Source of the DNA: Delftia sp. PS-11
Lineage (GTDB): Bacteria; Pseudomonadota; Gammaproteobacteria; Burkholderiales; Burkholderiaceae_C
Direction: 5' to 3'
Assembly (NCBI RefSeq): GCF_029870285.1
Contig: NZ_JACSYA010000039.1
Span: forward strand, 1 to 43,077
DNA length: 43,077 bases
Shown in pieces: positions 17,502-24,285 of the stretch; within the stretch, counting starts at the first letter, position 1, and each line of letters opens with the position of its first letter. The position numbers were made by a program, and so were the translations under genes. The notes under the pieces are model-generated. The model made no database searches and was not told where the DNA came from. It saw only the letters and a list, made by a program, of their open reading frames with translations.

Positions 17502-18506
17502 ATGAAAGACAGCACAAGCATGCAAGCCATTGTTTTCGACGACTTCGGCGGCCCCGAAGTGCTCGTGGCCCGTCAAGTGGCCCGACCCGAAGTCCGGCCG
17601 CACGACCTGCTGGTGCGCAACGCCTCCATTGGCGTGAACCGTGCCGATGTCCTGCACCGCAAGGGCGCCTATGGCCGCGCCCATTTCGGTGAATCCGATC
17701 TCATGGGCCTGGAGATCGCCGGCATCGTGGTGGAGGTGGGCGCGCAGGTGCAGGGCTTTGCCGTGGGCGACCGTGTCATGGGCATCGTGGGCGGAGGCGC
17801 TTATGCCGAGCTGTCGCGCATGGACTACCGCATGGCCATGCAGGTGCCCGAGGAGCTCTCGCTGACCGATGCGGGCGCGGTGGCTGAAGTCTTCGTCACC
17901 GCGCATGAAGCGCTCTTTCACCTTGCCAGCCTGCAGCCGGGCGAGTCGGTGCTGATCCATGCAGCGGGCGGCGGCGTGGGCTCGGCAGCCGTGCAGCTGG
18001 CGCATGCGGCAGGCGCCCGCGTATTCGCCACGGCCAGCGGCGATAAACGCAGCGCCGTCATGGGCCTTGGCGCCGACGTGTTCATCGACTACCGCAGCGA
18101 AGACTTCCAGGCTGTGGTGGCTGACAGGACGCAAGGCAAGGGCGTGGACGTGGTGATCGACTTCATTGGGGCTCCGTATCTGGAGCGCAATCTGCGTTCG
18201 CTGGGCCTGGGCGGGCGCATGGTCTGCGTAGGCCTGCTGGGTGGCGCGCTGGCCGCTGCCGTGCCCATGGATGTGCTGCTGTACAAGCACCTGAGGATCT
18301 TCGGTACGGTGATGAAGTCGCGCACGCCCGAAGCCAAGCAGGCCATGGTCCAGCGCTTTGCCCAGCGCTGGCTGCCTGCGCTGGCGGATGGCACCATCCG
18401 CCCGGTGATCGACAGCACCTATGCCCTGGCCGAGGCCGCGCAGGCGCATCGGCGCATGGAGTCAGGCCAGAGTGTGGGCAAGCTGCTGCTGATTCCCAGG
18501 CAGTAG
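17502..18506 (+). CDS. NAD(P)H:quinone oxidoreductase, PIG3 type (zinc-free MDR)
   Basis: This 334-residue cytoplasmic reductase of the medium-chain dehydrogenase superfamily reduces quinones with NADPH. It shows the N-terminal GroES-like fold (IVFDDFGGPEVL, then the family loop SIGVNRADVLHRKG), the nucleotide-binding fold with the MDR glycine motif HAAGGGVGSAAVQLA, and a C-terminal AAQAHRRMESGQSVGKLLL end typical of PIG3/QOR proteins. Zinc-ligand cysteines are absent, as expected for quinone reductases. The start could be 17502 or, 6 codons later, 17520. It is divergent from a LysR regulator and followed 223 bp downstream by a quinol-monooxygenase-like gene, suggesting a role in quinone or aromatic stress. 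Confidence 0.9.
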   Translation: MKDSTSMQAIVFDDFGGPEVLVARQVARPEVRPHDLLVRNASIGVNRADVLHRKGAYGRAHFGESDLMGLEIAGIVVEVGAQVQGFAVGDRVMGIVGGGAYAELSRMDYRMAMQVPEELSLTDAGAVAEVFVTAHEALFHLASLQPGESVLIHAAGGGVGSAAVQLAHAAGARVFATASGDKRSAVMGLGADVFIDYRSEDFQAVVADRTQGKGVDVVIDFIGAPYLERNLRSLGLGGRMVCVGLLGGALAAAVPMDVLLYKHLRIFGTVMKSRTPEAKQAMVQRFAQRWLPALADGTIRPVIDSTYALAEAAQAHRRMESGQSVGKLLLIPRQ

Positions 18507-18534
18507 CGCAGCTTGCCCAACGCGGCGCCTGGAA

Positions 18535-18604
18535 GCTGGCACACTGCCAGCCTGCCTGCGGGCAATACGATTCCCAGATCAGTGTGAACCTGCCCTGGGG
18601 CAGG
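18535..18604. other. Two short hairpins after the quinone reductase
   Basis: GCTGGCA/TGCCAGC with a 3-base loop (18535-18551) and CCTGCC/GGCAGG with a 4-base loop (18589-18604) lie between the reductase and monooxygenase genes. Neither has a T-tract. They may protect the mRNA or attenuate read-through. Confidence 0.35.
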
Positions 18605-18729
18605 GGCTCTCCAGATTCTGCGGTATTGCAGGGGAACGCCGTCCCTGCCCGCATCCAGTTTCTCAACCAGGAGCGATGCCTCCGGCCGCCTTGCGCGCCG
18701 GCATCGAGCCGCCTTTCCAGGAGATATCC

Positions 18730-19035
18730 ATGATTGTTGAAATAGCCGAGCTGAAGATCGACCCCGCCAAGCACGAGGAATTCGGTGATGTTCTGGCGCA
18801 GGCCGTGGCCACCGTGCTGTCCAAGTCGGGCGGATACCGTGGGCACAGCATTTTTGCCTGCATGGAAACGCCCGGCCGTTACGTGCTGCAGGTGAACTGG
18901 GAAACCCTGGAAGACCATACCGTGGGCTTTCGCGAGTCCGCTGCCTTTGCGCAGTGGCGTGCCATCATCGGTCCGTACTTTGCGCAGGCGCCGCACGTGG
19001 AGCATTTCGTGGTTCGGGATGCGCGCGCGAGCTAG
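18730..19035 (+). CDS. Antibiotic biosynthesis monooxygenase (ABM)-domain protein
   Basis: This 101-residue dimeric alpha/beta-barrel protein resembles YgiN-type quinol monooxygenases. It opens with the strand MIVEIAELKIDPAKHEEF, ends with the helix-strand PYFAQAPHVEHFVV, and carries the W of VNWETLEDHT and RESAAFAQW expected in the ABM fold. The start at 18730 has AGGAGAT immediately upstream; an upstream in-frame codon at 18676 would add 18 unrelated residues. It follows the quinone reductase on the same strand. Cofactor-free oxidation of a small aromatic or quinol is the usual family role; the substrate here is unknown. Confidence 0.85.
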   Translation: MIVEIAELKIDPAKHEEFGDVLAQAVATVLSKSGGYRGHSIFACMETPGRYVLQVNWETLEDHTVGFRESAAFAQWRAIIGPYFAQAPHVEHFVVRDARAS

Positions 19036-19051
19036 TGCGTGTTGGCGCGTG

Positions 19052-19080
19052 TTGGCGCTTTTCTATTCGAGGAGCGCCAA
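19052..19080. terminator. Weak hairpin between convergent genes
   Basis: TTGGCGC (19052-19058) pairs with GCGCCAA (19074-19080) across a 15-base loop containing TTTT, between the convergent ABM and LysE-type genes. The 7-bp stem without a following T-run makes it a weak bidirectional terminator candidate. A short GCGTGTTGGC direct repeat precedes it. Confidence 0.35.
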
Positions 19081-19128
19081 TGGCCGTGTCAGTGTGCCAG
19101 TCGGCACGGGCAAGGCTGGCGTGTGCAC

Positions 19129-19767
19129 TCAGCCCAGCCTGTGCCGTGTCCTGAGCAGTCCCAGCCCCAGCGCAATGAAAGTGGCGCCCACGATGCGGTT
19201 GAACAGCCTGGCGCGCGCTGCCAGATGGTCCTTGACGAGCGAGATGAGCAGCACATAGCAGGCGTGCGAGATCAGTGCGCAGACCGCGAACGTCGTCGTC
19301 AGCAGCAGGTACTGCGTCAGCAGTGGCTCGCCCGGGACGACGAACTGGGGAAACAGCGCCGAGAAAAACAGGATGGACTTGGGGTTGGTCAGTGACACGC
19401 CCAGGCCCTGCGCCACCAGTTGCCAGTTGCTGCGTTCGCGCCGCTGGGCAGATGCCATGCCCGCATCGCCAGCCAGTAGTCCATCCTTGCTGCGCCAGCG
19501 TTTGATGCCCAGCCAGATCAGATACATGGCACCCGCCACCTTCATGGCCAGAAATGCATGGGCCGACAGTGCGAGGATGGTTCCCATGCCGATCATCGCC
19601 AGGCCGGAGACCACAAAGATGCCGACCGAACTGCCCAGCGAACTCAGTGCCGTCCGCCTGGCGCCCACGTCCACCGAGTTGGAGATGGCCAGCAGCACGG
19701 CTGGTCCCGGGGTGAAGCACATCAGCAGCGAGACGCCGCAGAAAACAAGCCAGTGGGCGATGGTCAT
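19129..19767 (-). CDS. LysE/RhtB-family amino-acid exporter
   Basis: This 212-residue inner-membrane protein has about six hydrophobic helices and the family opening VSLLMCFTPGPAVLLAISNS, whose FTPGP motif is diagnostic. The later GLGVSLTNPKSILFFSALFPQF segment is the second hallmark of RhtB-type exporters. Members export homoserine, threonine, lysine or related compounds; the substrate cannot be assigned. The ATG at 19767 gives the usual family length; the frame extends upstream to 19878 with non-hydrophobic, non-homologous residues. Confidence 0.9.
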   Translation of the reverse strand: MTIAHWLVFCGVSLLMCFTPGPAVLLAISNSVDVGARRTALSSLGSSVGIFVVSGLAMIGMGTILALSAHAFLAMKVAGAMYLIWLGIKRWRSKDGLLAGDAGMASAQRRERSNWQLVAQGLGVSLTNPKSILFFSALFPQFVVPGEPLLTQYLLLTTTFAVCALISHACYVLLISLVKDHLAARARLFNRIVGATFIALGLGLLRTRHRLG

Positions 19768-19910
19768 GATCGGGGATGCAGTGCATTGAGACAGCCGACA
19801 TTCTCGTGCAATCGAGTCATCTCCACGGCGTTGCGGCTGCCGATGGCACCAGCCCGTGCAGCAGCTTCCCCTTGGCACAGATCAGCGCTGCACAGGCTGC
19901 ACGGCCTTCG

Positions 19911-22028
19911 TCAGAACTTCAGGCTGTCACTGCCTTCGGCACGCAGCGTCCTGGCGTCGAAGTCCACCGAGAAATGGTCGCTGGGCTTGCCCGAACCCAG
20001 TCCCTTGAGGATGGAGAACACCTGCTTGAAGCTGTATTGGAAGGGCTGGCCCACGGGCGTGGTACCAGCCAGCTTGTCGCCGTTTTTCTGCGGTGCCGTG
20101 GTCTGCGCAGGGAAGGCGCTCATCAGCAGCCGGTACTGCTCGACGCGCTGCCTGCCCATGTCGTTCAGCGACAGGCCGCCCGCATAGACGGTCCGGTGGA
20201 AATCTCCATAAAACGTATAGGCCGACACGTTGGCCAGTGCGTTGAAATCAACGCCTGCAGCCTGCGCCTTGGCTTTGGCTGCGTTTTGCGCTGCACCCCA
20301 GTCTGCGACCCACTGTGCCGCATTGCCCGCCACAGCATTGCCTTGCAGGCAGCCGCTGCTGGGCTTGAAGGGCACCTCAACGCCCTGTGCTGCCAGCCCT
20401 GCGAGTTCGGCGTAGGTCACCTTGGTATCCAGCTGGGCCATGGTCAGCATCTGCTGAAGGTTGAGCTGGGTAACCAGATCCTTCATGTCGCAGGCCCAAT
20501 ATTCATCCAGGAAGCGCAGGCGCGACAGCTCGCCGAAATAGCGGCTTGTGAAATCGCCATAGCTGGTACTGGAGAGAATGGCCTTGTCCCAGCGGCGCTT
20601 GGCGTCTTCGGGCTTGCTGCTGCCTTCCACGTACTTCCACTCCATCTCGTAGAGGGGAAACAGTTCGTTGAAGCGCGGCACGTTGTTCAGGGCTACGGTC
20701 TGCACGTCCACCTTGCGCGGCGTATCGAAGCGCACGATCTTGTAGGCAGCTCCATAGACGGCCAGCGACGGCGACTGCACGTTGACCAGGTACTGGCCGC
20801 TCTTGCTCAGGTAGTCGTTGGTGCCGTTGAAATGCATGTGGCCACCGATGTGCAGCGGCAGGCCGGTGGCCGCCACAGCCTCTGCCGTGGCCTGCTCGGG
20901 CACGCGCGCAGTCTGGAAGGCTCCCGGCTTGAAGGCTGCCTTGATGGCATCGGTCTGGTTGGCGTAAAAGTCCATGGTCGGGTAGTGCGAGAAGGCCACC
21001 AGTTGCTTGCCCTGTGCCTTGGCGCGTGCGCTCACGGATTCAATCCACGCCATCACGCTTTTCTTGTGCGTGAGCATCTTGTTCCAGCCTGCGTTGCCAG
21101 CCCCGGTGAAGCCTTTGGGGGAGTTGGGTTTGGCCGGGTCGAGCTTGTCCGGAACGAAGACATTGGCATCCACCGACAGCAGCCACAGACCCTTGACGGG
21201 CTCGACCAGGTAGCTGACATCTGCAATGGTGGTGCAATTGGTGTAGCCGGCCTGCTTGAACCTGCCGCCTTCGCCTTCCTTGCAGATTTCATAGCTGCGC
21301 TGGCCCAACTGGGCCTGCCTGGCTGCCTCTGTGTAGCTGTACTTGTCCTGCGTGTAGGAGCTGTAGGGCGTCTCCCAGTACACATCCTTTTCGCTGGGCA
21401 TCAGGCCGTAGGGCGCCAGATCACGTACCAGCGAGGCATAGCCTTGCTCCATCAACTGGTCAGTGCAGACCACGTTGGCTTCGGCGTTCAGGCAGCCCTG
21501 GTAGTTCCTGGCGTAGATCTTGACGGTGCTGCCGTCGGCTGCCATGAAGTCATCCTTGCCCTTTTCGTCATCGTCATAGGGCGCCACAGGGTCATGGTTG
21601 CCGGGCGCGATGAAAAAGCGCATACCTTTTTTCTCGTACTCGGCCAGCACGGCACGAAAGCCGTTCACATTCAGCGGCTGGCCGTCGTCGGAGAAATCGC
21701 CTGGAAAGGCCACTAGCTTCACGCCCCGGGCCAGCGCATCGTCCAGCGCCGCGCGGAATGCGAAATAGTTTTCGTTGAACAGCCGTGTCGAGGTCAGCTG
21801 CGCATACATCGTGCGGATGGTTGCAAACATGCCGCTGGCCGTCGGCACGCCCTTGAAGGCACTGCTCTTGAGGTCTCCGTACACATCCTGGAAGTGCACA
21901 TCGGCCATGAAGGCCACGGACTGGCCGTTGCCTGCCTCCTGCGCCTGCTCGCTGTTACCGCTGCTGCCACATGCCACCAGGGCCAACGCACTCGCGCCAG
22001 CCACCATTGCCGATTTCCAGACTTTCAT
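19911..22028 (-). CDS. Calcineurin-like metallophosphoesterase lipoprotein
   Basis: This 705-residue protein starts with a lipoprotein signal peptide ending in LVAC, with Cys20 as the predicted acylation site. I start it at 22028 so that this signal is N-terminal. The dimetal phosphoesterase motifs are all present: DVH (Asp43/His45), GD at 110-111, GNHD at 143-146, a later FSHYP and the GGHMHFNG metal-binding loop. The protein is longer than most family members, with inserts and a C-terminal extension of about 250 residues of unknown role. It should act in the periplasm or on the outer membrane; the substrate (nucleotide, phosphodiester or phospholipid) is undetermined. It ends 143 bp downstream of the LysE-type start and seems to be its own transcription unit. 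Confidence 0.88.
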   Translation of the reverse strand: MKVWKSAMVAGASALALVACGSSGNSEQAQEAGNGQSVAFMADVHFQDVYGDLKSSAFKGVPTASGMFATIRTMYAQLTSTRLFNENYFAFRAALDDALARGVKLVAFPGDFSDDGQPLNVNGFRAVLAEYEKKGMRFFIAPGNHDPVAPYDDDEKGKDDFMAADGSTVKIYARNYQGCLNAEANVVCTDQLMEQGYASLVRDLAPYGLMPSEKDVYWETPYSSYTQDKYSYTEAARQAQLGQRSYEICKEGEGGRFKQAGYTNCTTIADVSYLVEPVKGLWLLSVDANVFVPDKLDPAKPNSPKGFTGAGNAGWNKMLTHKKSVMAWIESVSARAKAQGKQLVAFSHYPTMDFYANQTDAIKAAFKPGAFQTARVPEQATAEAVAATGLPLHIGGHMHFNGTNDYLSKSGQYLVNVQSPSLAVYGAAYKIVRFDTPRKVDVQTVALNNVPRFNELFPLYEMEWKYVEGSSKPEDAKRRWDKAILSSTSYGDFTSRYFGELSRLRFLDEYWACDMKDLVTQLNLQQMLTMAQLDTKVTYAELAGLAAQGVEVPFKPSSGCLQGNAVAGNAAQWVADWGAAQNAAKAKAQAAGVDFNALANVSAYTFYGDFHRTVYAGGLSLNDMGRQRVEQYRLLMSAFPAQTTAPQKNGDKLAGTTPVGQPFQYSFKQVFSILKGLGSGKPSDHFSVDFDARTLRAEGSDSLKF

Positions 22029-22162
22029 TCTTCGTGCCGCACGGAGCGATCTGATTTGCAAAGTCCGTCATTGTGGGAAAACTGTGTTTCATGGGTGTGA
22101 CGCGACGCATGTCCATCACATCGCCCCTGGCAGTGCAAGGCGCTGATTGGCGTGAACAGGTC

Positions 22163-22498
22163 TCAGTCGGCCACGACCTGCAGCCCGCCGCCCTGGCTGT
22201 GCGCACGCAGGCACATTTTTCCGAGATCACCCAGAAAGCGCTGTACCTGCCCTTCAAGCGCACACCAGGGCATGACGGCCAGGATGTCGTTGTGCAGCTC
22301 CAGCAGCCCGGAGCCGCAGACCGGCAGTTCTGGGCAATTGCGGTAGTGGTGTCTCCAGAAATCCTGCAGCAGTCCCTGTTGCATCTTGCCGACCACCAGA
22401 GGATAGCCGCGCTGCCAGACATGTTCATCCATGGGCAGCGAGCGCAGGCCTGGGGTATCTGGCCGCCCACCTGCGGGAATCAGCAATATGCGGCGCAT
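22163..22498 (-). CDS. Unknown 111-residue protein downstream of small lipoprotein
   Basis: I do not recognise this protein. It starts at ATG 22498, only 7 bp after the lipoprotein stop, so the two are probably translated together. It begins MRRILLIPAGGRPDTPGLRS and continues with an acidic/aromatic stretch (MDEHVWQRGYPLV). A Trp/His/Cys-bearing middle (DFWRHHYRNCPELPVCGSG) and helical segments to the C-terminus follow. There is no signal peptide or membrane segment. The opposite strand also has a long open frame here (22073-22555), but the tight spacing behind the lipoprotein favours this one. It is the last gene in the same-strand run that begins with the TOMM kinase. Confidence 0.55.
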   Translation of the reverse strand: MRRILLIPAGGRPDTPGLRSLPMDEHVWQRGYPLVVGKMQQGLLQDFWRHHYRNCPELPVCGSGLLELHNDILAVMPWCALEGQVQRFLGDLGKMCLRAHSQGGGLQVVAD

Positions 22499-22505
22499 AT
22501 CCAGC

Positions 22506-22937
22506 TTACCTGCAGGCGCCCGGGCCGCCGGACGATACCGGGGATGCGGATATGACCGATCCGTCGGCAGCCGGGTCGATGATGAGGCGCGCGCATTTGC
22601 CCCCTGCGGTGCCCACGGCCATGCCCAGGTTGGCGTCATAACGGATGCGGCCGTCAGCCTGCGTGATCCGGATCCGGTTGGGCGCGTTTTGCACCATGCG
22701 GCAGAAATTCTGCGCAGCGGCCGGGCTGGTGCAGTACTTGGGCAGCAACTGGCTGCCACCGGCCGTCGCGGTGCAATGCTGGTCGTAGATGCGCTGAAAA
22801 CCCGCCTGCGTGACGACGCATGCCGCATCCGCGCCTTGCTGCTCCTGTTCCTGCACGTTCGCGCCAGGGGTCTGGCACCCTGCCAGCAGAGCCACGGCCA
22901 CCGCGCAGAGAACGTAGAAGCGGTTGGGGCTTGTCAT
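22506..22937 (-). CDS. Small lipoprotein of unknown function
   Basis: This 143-residue predicted lipoprotein has a short basic N-terminus, a hydrophobic stretch (FYVLCAVAVALLAG) and a lipobox LLAGC with acylated Cys21. The mature part has four further cysteines in its first two-thirds and one each near GGKC and the end (GACR). Disulfides are therefore likely in the periplasm. An upstream in-frame start at 23021 would bury the signal. I recognise no domain. It lies 233 bp downstream of the FHA gene on the same strand and immediately upstream of the 111-residue unknown gene. Whether it belongs to the TOMM system is an open question. Confidence 0.7.
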   Translation of the reverse strand: MTSPNRFYVLCAVAVALLAGCQTPGANVQEQEQQGADAACVVTQAGFQRIYDQHCTATAGGSQLLPKYCTSPAAAQNFCRMVQNAPNRIRITQADGRIRYDANLGMAVGTAGGKCARLIIDPAADGSVISASPVSSGGPGACR

Positions 22938-23170
22938 GATGGGCTTGGGCGGCGTAGGGGCGACGTGCTGTACTGCGAAATCAGCGCAGATGGGAATCAG
23001 ACACCGCAGCGTTGGCTGCATGCCTGGTCAGGCGGTTGTACGCGGTGGCGGTGTGTGTCGTTCCCATGGCCTATCTTTTGGACAGTGGTTGAGGAGGCGG
23101 TTTGCCCCAGAACAGCAGTGGTTTGCAGGCTAATGTATTCACGGGGGAAGCGAAACGGAATTACAGGAAA

Positions 23171-24115
23171 TTACAGTCGTGCGCCTTGGGCGCCACCCTG
23201 GATTTCAAAGCGGTAGTCGCCGAAACGCAGGCTGCCGCGACGGCGCTCGACCAGCGGCGGGATGGCCGTGTATTCCGGCAGTGCATCGAGGATCTGGTGC
23301 TTGGCACGGAAGATCTGGATGTTGACGTAGGAAGGCTCCACACCCAGCATGCGTGACAGCTCATCCAGATCGATCCAGCCCTGGCTTGGCTGGGCCAGGC
23401 CCCTGAGCGCATCCTGCTGGCGCGCGCGCGCCAGCGTCACCAGGGTGTAGTGGTGTATGCGTTCGCCCAGTGAGATCGGCTTGCCGTCTGCCACCATATT
23501 CAGGCTCACATGCTCTTCGTTCTGGCTGACCTGGAAGCTCAGTGTGATGTCCGGCAGCGCGGGCGCTGCGCAGGCAAAAGTGGCTTCGCGGGTCAGTTCC
23601 AGGTCATCGCACAACACGAACTCCCAGCTTGCCGTGGATGTCCGGACGATGGCCCCGTCGCCCAGCGGTTCGATGCCATCCGTGGACTCCAGCAGCCAGC
23701 GGCCTTCCTGAAAGAAGATGTTGGCCTCGGGCTCCTGCGAATTGGGCAGCAGGTTGCCGCGCTGGTTCAATGCCATGGGAAGCCCTGAGCCCTGGTCCGG
23801 GAACAGGCATGTGACCGGCGCTCCGAGGTCATGCACGGACCAGGCCGACTCTTCGCCTGTCCCCATGCGCAGCTTTGCGCCAACGGTCAGGGCCGTCCAT
23901 CGCCCGGCTGTCAGCCGGGCGCCGTTGAGCACCGTCCCGTTGCGGCTCTGGTCCACGATTTCCCAGGCTTGCCGGTTCCAGCGCACCAGCGCATGGACGG
24001 ACGACACATCCGGTGCGTTCATCACGGTCTGGCAGACTGCGGCACGGCGGCCGAAAGCATGCAGGGGGCGCAGCACGATGAAACGGCCGTCGAGTTGGTT
24101 GCGGAAGAGGGCCAT
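23171..24115 (-). CDS. FHA-domain protein with C-terminal DNA-binding-like region
   Basis: This 314-residue soluble protein begins with a forkhead-associated domain (about 10-90) that reads phosphothreonine. The conserved FHA elements are FGR (21-23), SSVH (38-41), Asn59-Gly60 and LNG (63-65). A central beta-rich part (about 95-215) follows. The C-terminal region (about 225-310) has a helix-turn-helix-like stretch, LDELSRMLGVEPSYVNIQIF, and a basic RRRGSLRFGDYRFEI end reminiscent of winged-helix regulators. AAGGAG lies upstream of the ATG. It sits four genes downstream of the Ser/Thr kinase in the same TOMM run, so it is the obvious candidate reader of kinase phosphorylation, perhaps as a transcription factor. 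That link is inferred. Confidence 0.82.
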   Translation of the reverse strand: MALFRNQLDGRFIVLRPLHAFGRRAAVCQTVMNAPDVSSVHALVRWNRQAWEIVDQSRNGTVLNGARLTAGRWTALTVGAKLRMGTGEESAWSVHDLGAPVTCLFPDQGSGLPMALNQRGNLLPNSQEPEANIFFQEGRWLLESTDGIEPLGDGAIVRTSTASWEFVLCDDLELTREATFACAAPALPDITLSFQVSQNEEHVSLNMVADGKPISLGERIHHYTLVTLARARQQDALRGLAQPSQGWIDLDELSRMLGVEPSYVNIQIFRAKHQILDALPEYTAIPPLVERRRGSLRFGDYRFEIQGGAQGARL

Positions 24116-24253
24116 TGCCTCGCTTTCTCCTTTGGGTATTCAGTTCTGGGGCGCAGCCCGGCGCGCTGCAGATGTTTCGCTGGTGGATGCCGGGCAGAGC
24201 GCATGCCTTATCTTGCCTTGCATACACCATACATCAGGCCTGTTGTCCTGACA

Positions 24254-24278
24254 TGAGCGAACCTGTCGGACCCGCTCA
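24254..24278 (-). terminator. Hairpin after the cyclodehydratase stop
   Basis: TGAGCG/CGCTCA (6 bp, 13-base loop) lies just past the YcaO stop at 24286 in the 170-bp gap before the FHA gene. No T-tract is present. It might partially terminate, giving the FHA gene a lower or separate expression level. Confidence 0.3.
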
Positions 24279-24285
24279 GAGGGTG

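Noticed and set aside
22073..22555. 160-codon plus-strand frame opposite the small unknown gene
   Set aside because: The minus-strand frame starts 7 bp after the lipoprotein stop, in the same direction as its neighbours, and has better composition.
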